Part shown: positions 53,583-62,238 of the stretch, piece by piece
How the letters are laid out: every line of letters starts with the position of its first letter
Position numbering within the stretch: position 1 is the first letter of the stretch
Source of the DNA: Paracoccaceae bacterium
GTDB lineage: Bacteria; Pseudomonadota; Alphaproteobacteria; Rhodobacterales; Rhodobacteraceae
Length of the DNA: 64,000 nucleotides
Reading direction: 5' to 3'
Assembly: GCA_024742405.1 (NCBI GenBank)
Contig: JANSYP010000005.1
Location: 232,434-296,433 of the forward strand
Program-made: the position numbers and the translations under genes
Notes under the pieces: model-generated
Database searches by the model: none
What the model was told of the DNA's origin: nothing
The model's input: only the letters and a program-made list of their open reading frames with translations

Positions 53583-55022
53583 ATGCGACTTCGCGTCCTG
53601 GCACCATTGCTGCTGTTTTCGAGCCTCGTTCTTCTCATCCCCGGACAGCCGGCGAACGCCCAGGCCATCGTCCCGGGCGAAAGCGAGGAGCCCGCGCCGC
53701 CAGCGGTCACGCCGGACATTGTCCGCGAGGCGCTTCTGTCGTTGCTCGACACCGGCGGTCCGCCTACCGAAGCGGTCACGACCCAGAATCCGGAAATCGC
53801 CCTGGGCGCACTCGCGATCCTGATGGAACCAATGACGCTCGACGATCTGCGGGTCGAGATCGCTGCCTGGTACGCTCTCTTCCAGGAGGCCATCGCGGAA
53901 CAGGCCGTGGCCGAAATGGAGCTGTTCGAACTGGTCGAAGCGGAGAAGGCGGCGGCCGAGGAGGCCGCGGCGGAGGGCGCTGAGGCCACCGAAACCGCAG
54001 CGCTAGAAGACGAGGCGGAACCGCGGCTCACGCCCGAGCATCAGGCGCTCGTCGATGAAGTGGGAGAGCGGCGCGGGGTTGCGACAGGGCTCGCCGATCG
54101 GCTGCGCGCCGTGCTCGATGCGTTCGAGGCCAAGGGCGGCGATCCTGCGGAAAACCTCGAGATCCGCACATACATCGCCGATGTCAGTGGCGTGGAGGTC
54201 GACGTCTCCAACTGGCGCAGCGCGACGCTGACGATCCGCGAGTGGGCAACTGCGGAGGATGGCGGCCTAAGGCTCGCCCGGCATACTGCGATCGTCGTCG
54301 GCGCCACCGTGGCGGGCCTCATCATCGGTTGGGTGATCGGTCTGGTCATCAGCACCGGTCTGCAGCGGACCGAGCTGAGCTCGCGGCTTCTGGCGCGCTT
54401 CGTGCGCTCCTGGCTCGGCCGGGTAGGTGCCCTTGTCGGCGCGCTCATCGGCCTGTCCTGGATAGGCACGAACATGACCCCGATCCTTGCGACCTTGGGT
54501 GCCGCGGGTTTCATCCTCGCCTTCGCTCTGCAGAATACCATCAGCAATTTCGCCAGCGGTCTGCTCATCCTGTTCCAGCGTCCCTTCGATGCGGGAGATG
54601 AAATCGAGGCCGCGGGTATCACCGGGGAGGTCGAACAGGTCTCGCTCTTCTCGACGCATCTCAGCACCGCCGAAAACCGCAAGGTGATCGTTCCGAACAA
54701 CAAGATCTGGGAAGACGTGATCGTGAACTCGACCGGAGCACCGACCCGGCGATTGCAGATTGAGATCGAGGTGAATGCCGCCGATCACAGCCTGGAGGAG
54801 TCCGAGGATCTGCTGATGGGAGTGATGAAAGCGAATCCCGATGTGCTCGGCGAGCCCGCTCCCGATCTAAAGCTCAGCGCCATGACCAAAGAAAGCCTGA
54901 CATTCGTCTGCTGGCCGTGGGTGGAGACCAAGAACAAAGACCGCGTGCGATGGGAACTGGTCTCCGCCTTCGGCCGCGAACTCACGGTCCTGAAGGGGGT
55001 CACGAAATCGGGCGCGGCGTAG
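53583..55022 (+). CDS. MscS-family mechanosensitive channel
   Basis: This 479-residue protein has a signal peptide (residues 1-27, LLLFSSLVLLIPGQPANA), a helical periplasmic region (about 28-230, with a Glu/Ala-rich coiled segment), and the MscS core: membrane helices TAIVVGATVAGLIIGWVIG and GALVGALIGLSW, pore helix ATLGAAGFILAFALQNTISNFASGL, then the beta domain with PFDAGDEIEAAGITGEVEQV. It releases solutes when membrane tension rises. It is 150 bp after mcd with a terminator between. Confidence 0.92.
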   Translation: MRLRVLAPLLLFSSLVLLIPGQPANAQAIVPGESEEPAPPAVTPDIVREALLSLLDTGGPPTEAVTTQNPEIALGALAILMEPMTLDDLRVEIAAWYALFQEAIAEQAVAEMELFELVEAEKAAAEEAAAEGAEATETAALEDEAEPRLTPEHQALVDEVGERRGVATGLADRLRAVLDAFEAKGGDPAENLEIRTYIADVSGVEVDVSNWRSATLTIREWATAEDGGLRLARHTAIVVGATVAGLIIGWVIGLVISTGLQRTELSSRLLARFVRSWLGRVGALVGALIGLSWIGTNMTPILATLGAAGFILAFALQNTISNFASGLLILFQRPFDAGDEIEAAGITGEVEQVSLFSTHLSTAENRKVIVPNNKIWEDVIVNSTGAPTRRLQIEIEVNAADHSLEESEDLLMGVMKANPDVLGEPAPDLKLSAMTKESLTFVCWPWVETKNKDRVRWELVSAFGRELTVLKGVTKSGAA

Positions 55023-55043
55023 GCTTTCCGATGAGAAGGCCGA

Positions 55044-55301
55044 TCAGCGCATCCCGAGCGCGCTCATATAAAGCTCGAGCACCGCTTCTTCCTCGGCACG
55101 GTCGTCGGGGTCTTGCTTGCGCATCCGAAGGATCTTGCGCATGGCGCTGGTGTCGAAACCTTCGCCCTTGGCCTCGGCAAACACCTCTTTGAGTTGCTCG
55201 GCGAGTTCTTTCTTCTCCTCCTCGAGACGCTCCAGGCGCTCGATGAAGGAACGCAACCGCGCGCTCGTTGCCTCGGTAACGCTGTCTGCCGATCCGTCCA
55301 T
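55044..55301 (-). CDS. gapR: GapR-family DNA-binding protein (DUF2312)
   Basis: This 85-residue helical protein has RLRSFIERLERLEEEKKELAEQLKEVFAEAKGEGFD, then AMRKILRMRKQDPDDRAEEEAVLELYM. It matches the GapR family, a small alphaproteobacterial chromatin protein that binds overtwisted DNA and helps replication. It reads toward the MscS gene (convergent). Confidence 0.93.
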   Translation of the reverse strand: MDGSADSVTEATSARLRSFIERLERLEEEKKELAEQLKEVFAEAKGEGFDTSAMRKILRMRKQDPDDRAEEEAVLELYMSALGMR

Positions 55302-55438
55302 GATGCTGCCTCGTCTGCCCGATTTGGGACGGTCCTAGAGCGCCGCGCCGACCATCGCAAGATGCCCGCGCCTTTGTCGAGCGACTTGTCGGCGCGCAAC
55401 TCCGCGTCTAGGCAGAGCGCAGCCATGGGAGACACGCC

Positions 55439-55654
55439 TTGGAAATACTCATCTGGATCGGCGCCGCGATTTCGCTGGCCGGAGTCGCAACGCTTTTCTT
55501 CTGCATTTTCAGGGCCGTTCAGGCCAAAAGCGCGGGATTACCCGATGCAGAACTGAAAGAGCGCCTGAAAGCGGTGGTCACACTGAACCTTGTCGCCCTG
55601 ATGGTGTCGGCGTTGGGCCTGATCTGCGTGATCGTGGGGATCTTTCTGAGCTGA
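55439..55654 (+). CDS. Small two-helix membrane protein
   Basis: This 71-residue protein has hydrophobic helices LIWIGAAISLAGVATLFFCIF and LVALMVSALGLICVIVGIFL around a charged loop. The start appears to be TTG with GGGAGA upstream. Function unknown; similar short ORFs are likely conserved in relatives. Confidence 0.65.
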   Translation: MEILIWIGAAISLAGVATLFFCIFRAVQAKSAGLPDAELKERLKAVVTLNLVALMVSALGLICVIVGIFLS

Positions 55655-55664
55655 CCGGCGCGTT

Positions 55665-55877
55665 TCAGACCGGAAGATTGTCGAAGAATTCATCGACGAT
55701 CTCGGCTTCCAACTCGGCCGCGCTCTGGCGCAGATCGGCAGGCACGTGCCGATGCGCGGCTTCGAGCCGGTCGATCACCTTCTGCACCTCGTCAAACAGT
55801 ATACGCGGATCTTGTGTGTCCTGCGAGGCAAGGGACCGCACACGATCAACGGCGGTGGTGAGGGTGTCCTGATTCAT
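55665..55877 (-). CDS. Small conserved helical protein
   Basis: This 70-residue acidic protein with heptad-like helices (VDRVRSLASQ, then EVQKVIDRLEAAHRHVPADL) has no signal peptide. It converges on the small membrane protein. I do not recognise a named family. Confidence 0.65.
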   Translation of the reverse strand: MNQDTLTTAVDRVRSLASQDTQDPRILFDEVQKVIDRLEAAHRHVPADLRQSAAELEAEIVDEFFDNLPV

Positions 55878-56276
55878 TCGCTTACGCTCCCTGTGTCTGT
55901 GCTTGGAACTGTGCCGTCCGAAGTCTCCGCCAATGCGGCACGGACCCGTGAAGGCTCAACGTCTGTCTTGTCCGTGTGCCTCTGTTCCTGCCCCGCAAAC
56001 GTCCGCCTGCGGCCGGGTCAGTGAGCGTCGCGGTCCCGCAGTGCGGTTTCCGGTGCGCCACCGCAACCAGAGGATCGCGCGCCTGTTCCACCCGGCCAAG
56101 TGCCTCACCCTTACGGTGAAGGGCGTCATGGGGCATCGATAGCTCCTCCCTAGTTGACGATACTGACACAGTGGACGGGATTCTGCATTGACCAATATCA
56201 ACCAATGCCTCCCTTGGGTTGAAACACATTTATTTTTACGCATATGTTATGCCGCGCGCAATGGTCAGGAGACAAC
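55878..56276. other. Non-coding gap before the sulfur-transport operon
   Basis: About 400 bp with no gene I can support; the open frames here have no protein-like pattern. The last 120 bp, AT-richer near 56215-56260 (TTTATTTTTACGCATATG), probably hold the promoter for the following pair. Confidence 0.4.
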
Positions 56277-56705
56277 ATGCAAACGGATTGGATTTGGGGG
56301 CTTGTGGGCGGCGGTCTGATCGGGCTCGCCGGTGCGGTTTTCCTTCTGGCAAATGGCCGGATCATGGGGGCCAGCGGCCTGATTGGCGGGCTCATAGATG
56401 GTTCTGGGCGAGCCAATGCCCTGGAACGTCTGGCCTTTCTGGCAGGGTTGATCGGAGTGCCGCTGGGAATCGTCGTTCTGAGCGGATGGCGGCCGGACCC
56501 GCATGTGACCTCCAACATCGCGGCGCTGATCGCCGGGGGCCTGGCGGTCGGCATCGGCACGCGGATCGCGAACGGGTGTACTTCGGGCCACGGGGTATGC
56601 GGGATATCGCGGCTTTCGCTGCGCGGGATTGTCGCAACATTGGTCTTCATCGCCTCGGGGATCGCGAGCGTCGCGGTCTTCCGCCACCTGCTGGGAGTGA
56701 TCTGA
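56277..56705 (+). CDS. pmpA: YeeE/YedE-family sulfur transporter half, first subunit
   Basis: This 142-residue membrane protein has four or so hydrophobic helices and the signature ANGCTSGHGVCGISRLS, where the Cys residues handle thiosulfate or sulfane sulfur. It pairs with the next ORF to make a full YeeE-like transporter. The stop TGA overlaps the next start (TGATG). Confidence 0.9.
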   Translation: MQTDWIWGLVGGGLIGLAGAVFLLANGRIMGASGLIGGLIDGSGRANALERLAFLAGLIGVPLGIVVLSGWRPDPHVTSNIAALIAGGLAVGIGTRIANGCTSGHGVCGISRLSLRGIVATLVFIASGIASVAVFRHLLGVI

Positions 56706-57127
56706 TGCGCATCCTCATTGCAGCGCTTGCCGGCGGACTGTTCGGCGCGGGTCTGATGCTGTCGGGGATGACGGATACCGAAAAGGTCCGCGGCTTTCTC
56801 GATGTCTTTGGCGCGTGGGATCCGACCCTGATGTTCGTGATGGCCGGTGCGATCGCCCCTATGGCGATCGCCTGGTGGTGGGCTGCGACAGGCACGCCGC
56901 TGCTGGGCGGCCGCTTTCCGGACCGCGCGGCGCCCGAGATTTCGCGCTCGCTCGTTCTGGGATCGGCCCTGTTCGGCATCGGCTGGGGTCTGGCCGGCCT
57001 GTGCCCGGGCCCCGCGCTCGCCGCACTCGGCTTTGGCGGACCAGGTGTCTGGATTTTCGGCATTGCGATGGCGGTGGGCATGTGGATTGCACCGCACTTG
57101 CGCGGTCGTCTGGACGCCCCGGCCTGA
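56705..57127 (+). CDS. pmpB: YeeE/YedE-family sulfur transporter half, second subunit
   Basis: This 140-residue membrane protein is the second half, with GAGLMLSGMTDTEKVRGFLDVFGAWDP and the Cys-bearing GWGLAGLCPGPALAALG. It overlaps the first half by one base. With the sulfurtransferase that follows, it forms a sulfide or persulfide handling operon. Confidence 0.9.
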   Translation: MRILIAALAGGLFGAGLMLSGMTDTEKVRGFLDVFGAWDPTLMFVMAGAIAPMAIAWWWAATGTPLLGGRFPDRAAPEISRSLVLGSALFGIGWGLAGLCPGPALAALGFGGPGVWIFGIAMAVGMWIAPHLRGRLDAPA

Positions 57128-57145
57128 AGCGGCTAGGCGTGGGAC

Positions 57146-57589
57146 ATGGATATCAAGCGTTTGAGCCCGGACTACGCCGTGAGCCCGCAGATCGGCCCCG
57201 AGGACGTTGCCGCGATCAAGGCGGCAGGTTTCTGCACCGTCATCTGCAACCGGCCCGATCCGGAAATACCGCCAGACCTGCATGCCGAGATCCTGCGTGG
57301 CGCCGTCGAGGCCGCCGGGTTGGCCTTTGTCGAGAACCCGGTCGTGGGCGGCATGCTGAGCTTTGACAACCTGTCGGCCCAGGAGAACGCGATGGCAGCG
57401 GTCGACGGGCCGGTTCTGGCCTATTGCGCCTCCGGCAACCGATCCGCGATTGTATGGTCGTTGATCAAGGCGCAGTCCGGCGAGATGTCACCGGACGAGA
57501 TCCTCGGAGCGACTCGCAACGCAGGCTACGACCATGCCGGCATGCGCGGACAGCTGGAGGCAATGGCCAAGTCTGTAAAGGACGCCTGA
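57146..57589 (+). CDS. TIGR01244-type sulfurtransferase (Blh-like)
   Basis: This 147-residue protein has a phosphatase/rhodanese-like fold, with active-site Cys in AYCASGNRSAIVWS. It resembles the N-terminal domain of the Blh persulfide enzymes found in BigR-regulated operons, where it moves sulfur from persulfide. It starts 18 bp after the transporter. No ArsR-type regulator is adjacent here. Confidence 0.85.
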   Translation: MDIKRLSPDYAVSPQIGPEDVAAIKAAGFCTVICNRPDPEIPPDLHAEILRGAVEAAGLAFVENPVVGGMLSFDNLSAQENAMAAVDGPVLAYCASGNRSAIVWSLIKAQSGEMSPDEILGATRNAGYDHAGMRGQLEAMAKSVKDA

Positions 57590-57620
57590 CCATCGGCGCG
57601 GGGCGCTGATCCAGGAATTG

Positions 57621-58745
57621 CTAGTCCACGACGCTGGGCAGTTGCGGGAGATCCGGCAAATGACCGACCTCCTCGACAGCACTCGCGTCTGGGCCATCGA
57701 CTGTCGGCGGGGGTGGCGCGCTAGCTTTGGATGGCTTGCCTGCCTCCGGGGGAGCTGGATCTTCCGGCGTATCATGGAGTACCCGGCCACCGACGGCGCG
57801 CGCCGTCGCCATCGCCAGAGGGGAGAGCGTGCCGGAGCCCGTTGTTTCACTGTGCATCAGTTTCAGCGCGCGCTGGCCATTGGCCTGACCGAGGCGGGCG
57901 GTCGCAACAGATGCGCCGGCCGAGTCGACCAGCGCAACCGTCGCAATCGCGTGCGCCGGAAAAGTCACCAGATCGCCGGATTTCCACCCCAAAAGGTTGG
58001 CCAAGGATAGACGCTGGCGATGCAGGATCGCCTCGAGCGAAGCCTCTCCCTGCAGCAATGCCCGCAGCGCATTGTCGGATTGCGCTTGCGTCGGCGTGCT
58101 GTCTTCGGCCGTCGTCGCCGGGGCTGGCAGAGCTTTCGCCGTCGCGTGTTCGCCCGCCCAGGGGAACACCAGCTGCAACGTTCCCTGTCGCGTGCCGGCA
58201 TCGAAATCAAGCGGAGCGGAGATTGCGCGAAACGCCATATCCTCAAGCAGCAGCGGCAGGCTGCGGACGTCGCGCACCTGCTCCGTCGCCGTAAACGTCC
58301 CGGCCCAGTCTGCCTCCGGCAGCGTTTCGAGATAATCCGAATAGGCGCCGACGATGCGGGTGAGAAACCGGCCCGTCAGAAAAGCGTCCGTGGCAGTTGG
58401 CATGCGGGGCTGCGACGGGGCATCGCCCGCGCTGATCCGCCCGGTGGTCAGGGCCTCGAGCACAGCCGCGAGCGCAGCGGCATCCAGGATCGCCAGCCCG
58501 CGCGACCGGCTGCTGCCCTGAAGAAGCATGACCAACGCGCCCTCTCCGATCAGACCCGCCATCTGCGGTACCGTTGTGCGCGTCTCTTCGACCGTGCCCG
58601 TCAGAATCGCCGACCCGAGCAGATCCTCGCCCGCCTGGGCAAGCGCAAGCCGGAGCGCCTTTGCCGGGGACATCACGCCATGGTCGGGCGGGGGCCTGTC
58701 CACCCCGGCCTTGCGCTGCAATGCTGAAAAACCGTTCTTTACCAT
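57621..58745 (-). CDS. FliM/FliN C-terminal domain protein, orphan
   Basis: This 374-residue protein has a helical N-terminal part and a C-terminal SpoA/FliMN-like domain (LSLANLLGWKSGDLVTFPAHA, then VALVDSAGASVATARLGQANGQRALKL), ending in a Pro/Ala-rich tail. Such domains form the switch ring of flagella or type III secretion. No other flagellar gene is near. The ATG at 58745 is chosen over an upstream GTG-like start. Confidence 0.8.
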   Translation of the reverse strand: MVKNGFSALQRKAGVDRPPPDHGVMSPAKALRLALAQAGEDLLGSAILTGTVEETRTTVPQMAGLIGEGALVMLLQGSSRSRGLAILDAAALAAVLEALTTGRISAGDAPSQPRMPTATDAFLTGRFLTRIVGAYSDYLETLPEADWAGTFTATEQVRDVRSLPLLLEDMAFRAISAPLDFDAGTRQGTLQLVFPWAGEHATAKALPAPATTAEDSTPTQAQSDNALRALLQGEASLEAILHRQRLSLANLLGWKSGDLVTFPAHAIATVALVDSAGASVATARLGQANGQRALKLMHSETTGSGTLSPLAMATARAVGGRVLHDTPEDPAPPEAGKPSKASAPPPPTVDGPDASAVEEVGHLPDLPQLPSVVD

Positions 58746-58827
58746 CGCCGGACCGGCACCCGCAGACTGTCCATATTCGCACACAGTTTGTAACGATCAG
58801 GGTTACCAACTGCTGAAGCCCTGACAA

Positions 58828-61515
58828 TCAGGCGGCGCGCACGGCCTCGGCCACCGGCATGGACACCCGGAAGGCCGCCCCGCCCTGCCCGGGCAGATAG
58901 GCGACGCTGCCGCCGAGCCGGACCATGATCTCGCGGCAGATCGCCAGCCCAAGACCCGCGCCATCGACCGCCGAAGCTGTTGAGAGCCGGGCGAATTTCT
59001 CGAAAATCACCTGCTGGCTCGCCGCGGGAATACCGCTGCCATTGTCCACGAAGTCGATCGTGAGCTCACCGCCGGCCCGGCTGACGCGAATGTCCAGGCG
59101 CGGTTTTTCCGCATCACAGTATTTTCGCGCGTTGGCGACCAGATTGATGAAAACCTGGCTGAGCCGGTCCACATCCGTGCGCAGCACGATCTTTTCGCTC
59201 GGCTCGTCGCGGCGGATCTCGAACACCGTGTTCGAGGACAGCGAAGTCGTGGACAGGATCGCGCGGTCGATCAGGTCCCGCAGCACCGCGTCCTGCTCTG
59301 CAAGTTGCGCACGACCATCCTCAAGCACACTGAGGTCCAAGAGAGCATCGAGCAAGCGGGTGAGCCGCTGGGCCTCATCATGGATGACACCGGAATAGTG
59401 GGTCTGCTCCTCGGCGCTGAGGGTTTCGCCGGACATCAGGATCTCGCTGAACGCCCGGATCGACGTCATCGGCGTGCGCAGTTCGTGGCTGATCTGACTG
59501 AGAAACGCGTCCTTCTGCACCGACAGCGCCGTGAGCTTGTCGTTGGCGACCCGCAATTGGCGCGCCGTGCGTTCCAGTTCGCGGGACTTGCCTTCGAGCT
59601 GGCTGGAATACTCCATGATCTGCGCGGTTTCATCGGCGACCGCCATCAGATCGCGCACGGTGACTGACGAGCCTGTCATGATCTGCTCGACCATCGCGTG
59701 CGCGGCCGCAGCGCCGACGGATCCGGCCAGTTCGCGCTCCAGCCTCTCCAGAAAATCCGGCGTATTGTCAGGCAGGTAACCACCCTTTCCCTGGGCGCGG
59801 GCCTCCGCCAGGAATAGGTTCTGCGCCTCGCGCGCGCCGAGAATGCGCTGTGCCATGACCAGCAGGTCTTCGGATTCGACGGCACCTTCGTTCCATCCGC
59901 GCGGGTTGGCGCCGTCCTCGAAGACATTGACGAACTGCGCGCCCTGAAGGCGCTCCAGGGGGCCGGGAAAACTGGCCAGTGACCCGATACAAAAGACCAT
60001 CGTGTTGATCAGCATCGACCAGAGCATGCAGTGCACCACCGGATCGAGGCCCGGGACCCCGAACAGCGCCTGGGGGGTCAGCCACGCGATTCCGCCGGGA
60101 CCATGGGCCAGCATCTCCGCAGACATCACGACATCCGCGCCGATGCTCGGCAACAGCAGGCAATAAACCCAGACCGCAAAGCCGCAAAGTGTACCGGCAA
60201 GGGCCCCGATGCGCGTCGCCCCACGCCAGAAGAGCCCGCCGACCAGCGCCGGGAGCACCTGGACGACGCCGCAGAAGCTGATCAGGCCGATGACGGCAAG
60301 CGCCGCGCCGCCTCCCGACACCTGGTGATAGAGAAACCCAAGCGCCAGGACCGCGGCGATGCTGAGCCTGCGCGACATCAGGACGAGCCCGCGCACGTCT
60401 CCGGACGTGCCGCCCAGCCCACGCCGGACCCCCATCCAGATCGGGATCACCACATGGTTCGAGACCATCGTCGAGAGCGCGATGGCCGCGACGATGACCA
60501 TCGAGGTCGCCGCGGAGAAGCCTCCGAGGAAGACCAGCATCGCAAGCATGTCCTGATTCATGGCAAGCGGCACCGTGAGAACGAACAGATCCGGGTTCGA
60601 CCCGGGGGGCAGAAGATCCAGCCCGACCACGGCAATCGGCAACACGAAGAGGTTGATCGCCGCGAGATAGAGCGGAAAGGCCCAGGACGCAGTGGACAGA
60701 TGGCGTTCATCGTCATTTTCGACCACCAGCACCTGAAACATTCGCGGCAGGCACAGGAATGCTGCGCCGGACAGGAAGATCAGCGTGAACCAGCGGCTGC
60801 CGTCGATGGGCACCTGTGAGATCGGCGAGGCATCGATCCGCGCCATGGTTTCGCCGATCCCACCCGCAATGCCCCAGACGACAAAGATGCCCACGGCGAG
60901 CAACGCCACGAGCTTGACCACTGCCTCCACCGCGATGGCGGTAACAACGCCGTGGTGGCGTTCGTTGGCGTCCAGATTTCGGGTGCCGAAGAGCACGGTG
61001 AATACGGTCAGCCCGATCGCGACCCAGGCCGTGACCAGCCATTGATCCGGCGTGTCCCAGCCCACGGGCGTGTCGGCAAAAACGCCGAAGGACAGCGTGA
61101 CGGATTGCAGCTGCAGCGCGATATAGGGAGTGGTGCCCAGAACGGCGATGGCGGTGACCAGACCGCCCAGCGTGGCGGACTTGCCGTAGCGCGACGAGAT
61201 CATGTCGGCGATGGAGGTGATGCGCTGGTTGCGCCCGATTCGCACGAGCTTGCGCAAGAGCCACCACCAGCCCACCATCAAAAGCGTCGGCCCCAGGTAG
61301 ATCGTCAGAAATTCGAGCCCTGAGCGCACCGCGTAGCCAACCGCGCCGTAGAACGTCCAAGCTGTGCAATAGATCGACAGCGACAGCGTGTAGACCAGAG
61401 GCGAGCGCAACCAGCCCAGTCGGCCGCGTCGGGCGCGTCGTTCGGCCAGAAAGGCAACAACGAACAACACCAGCACATAGGCCAGCGAGACGCCGACAAC
61501 GATGTCAAAGGACAT
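58828..61515 (-). CDS. Sodium:solute symporter-histidine kinase fusion (CrbS-like)
   Basis: This 895-residue sensor has an N-terminal symporter of the SSS family with about 13 membrane helices (residues 1 to about 500), a helical linker, and a histidine-kinase end: SQISHELRTPMTSIRAFSEIL with the phosphorylated His, the N-box FINLVANARKYCD, and the ATP lid VDNGSGIP and GAGLGLAI. Related CrbS-type sensors detect acetate or small carboxylates and control acs, which lies just beyond. It overlaps the small membrane-protein gene by 11 bases. Confidence 0.92.
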   Translation of the reverse strand: MSFDIVVGVSLAYVLVLFVVAFLAERRARRGRLGWLRSPLVYTLSLSIYCTAWTFYGAVGYAVRSGLEFLTIYLGPTLLMVGWWWLLRKLVRIGRNQRITSIADMISSRYGKSATLGGLVTAIAVLGTTPYIALQLQSVTLSFGVFADTPVGWDTPDQWLVTAWVAIGLTVFTVLFGTRNLDANERHHGVVTAIAVEAVVKLVALLAVGIFVVWGIAGGIGETMARIDASPISQVPIDGSRWFTLIFLSGAAFLCLPRMFQVLVVENDDERHLSTASWAFPLYLAAINLFVLPIAVVGLDLLPPGSNPDLFVLTVPLAMNQDMLAMLVFLGGFSAATSMVIVAAIALSTMVSNHVVIPIWMGVRRGLGGTSGDVRGLVLMSRRLSIAAVLALGFLYHQVSGGGAALAVIGLISFCGVVQVLPALVGGLFWRGATRIGALAGTLCGFAVWVYCLLLPSIGADVVMSAEMLAHGPGGIAWLTPQALFGVPGLDPVVHCMLWSMLINTMVFCIGSLASFPGPLERLQGAQFVNVFEDGANPRGWNEGAVESEDLLVMAQRILGAREAQNLFLAEARAQGKGGYLPDNTPDFLERLERELAGSVGAAAAHAMVEQIMTGSSVTVRDLMAVADETAQIMEYSSQLEGKSRELERTARQLRVANDKLTALSVQKDAFLSQISHELRTPMTSIRAFSEILMSGETLSAEEQTHYSGVIHDEAQRLTRLLDALLDLSVLEDGRAQLAEQDAVLRDLIDRAILSTTSLSSNTVFEIRRDEPSEKIVLRTDVDRLSQVFINLVANARKYCDAEKPRLDIRVSRAGGELTIDFVDNGSGIPAASQQVIFEKFARLSTASAVDGAGLGLAICREIMVRLGGSVAYLPGQGGAAFRVSMPVAEAVRAA

Positions 61516-61807
61516 CGCCGTCCCCTGGCGCCTCGGCCTGATCGGGGGCTGCCGCGCCTCCGCCGGACCCGTCCGACGTAACCGCCAGCAATCTTGCCAG
61601 CCCGGCAGAGACGACCACGAGCACGCCCCAGGCCGCGAACAGGAAGAGACCCCGCACCGCCAGCGAGCCACTGCCCGGTTCCGTCCACAGCAGCGGAATG
61701 AGCATGATCACAGCCCCGAAGAGCGGCACCAGACGGCTGGCATCGATCAGACGGCGGCGGCGGTAGGACTGCCGCGCCAGAAACAGCGGCTTGGTCCGAT
61801 CGCTCAT
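61505..61807 (-). CDS. Small membrane protein of the sensor operon
   Basis: This 100-residue protein has two membrane helices (LVPLFGAVIMLIPLLWTEP and VRGLFLFAAWGVLVVVSAGLARLL) with a basic N-terminus and polar tail. It occupies the position of the short DUF4212-like partners often found with SSS transporters. It overlaps the response regulator stop and the kinase start. Confidence 0.8.
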   Translation of the reverse strand: MSDRTKPLFLARQSYRRRRLIDASRLVPLFGAVIMLIPLLWTEPGSGSLAVRGLFLFAAWGVLVVVSAGLARLLAVTSDGSGGGAAAPDQAEAPGDGDVL

Positions 61808-62172
61808 GCCCCGACGAGGCTCCGCAGCCGTTCGATGACCTCGGCATTGGCAAAGGGTTTGGTCATGAAGGCGCTGACGCCCAGGTCTTCGGCACGCTCG
61901 CGGTCCTTGGCCTGCCCCTTGGCGGTCAGCATCAGTACCGGGAGGCTCGCCGTCGCCCTTTGCGCGCGCAGGTCGCGCAGGATGTCAAAGCCGTTCCGGT
62001 TGGGCAGCATGACGTCCAGGACGACGACATCAGGCTCCAGCCGCGTTACAGTATCGACCGCCGTGGCCCCGTCTGAATGGCAGCTGACCTGCCAGCCGTC
62101 GCGGCTCAGGATGAAGCGGATCGCCTCGATGATATTCGGTTCGTCTTCGAGCAGGAGCACGTGGTGGTGCAT
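61804..62172 (-). CDS. Single-domain response regulator (CheY-like)
   Basis: This 122-residue receiver has no DNA-binding domain. It has phosphoacceptor Asp53 (VVVLDVMLPN), Thr83 and Lys105 (FMTKPF). It is probably the phosphorelay partner of the adjacent kinase; the output might pass by protein contact instead of direct DNA binding. Confidence 0.93.
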   Translation of the reverse strand: MHHHVLLLEDEPNIIEAIRFILSRDGWQVSCHSDGATAVDTVTRLEPDVVVLDVMLPNRNGFDILRDLRAQRATASLPVLMLTAKGQAKDRERAEDLGVSAFMTKPFANAEVIERLRSLVGA

Positions 62173-62238
62173 GGTCCGATTGTCCTTCCCCGGTCCGCCG
62201 ACCGGCCTATCGTAGTATCGTGCGCCCAAACCGTCCTG

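Noticed and set aside
55956..56243. Several short ORFs in the gap before pmpA
   Set aside because: They read Arg/Pro-rich in all frames, a typical GC-rich artefact.
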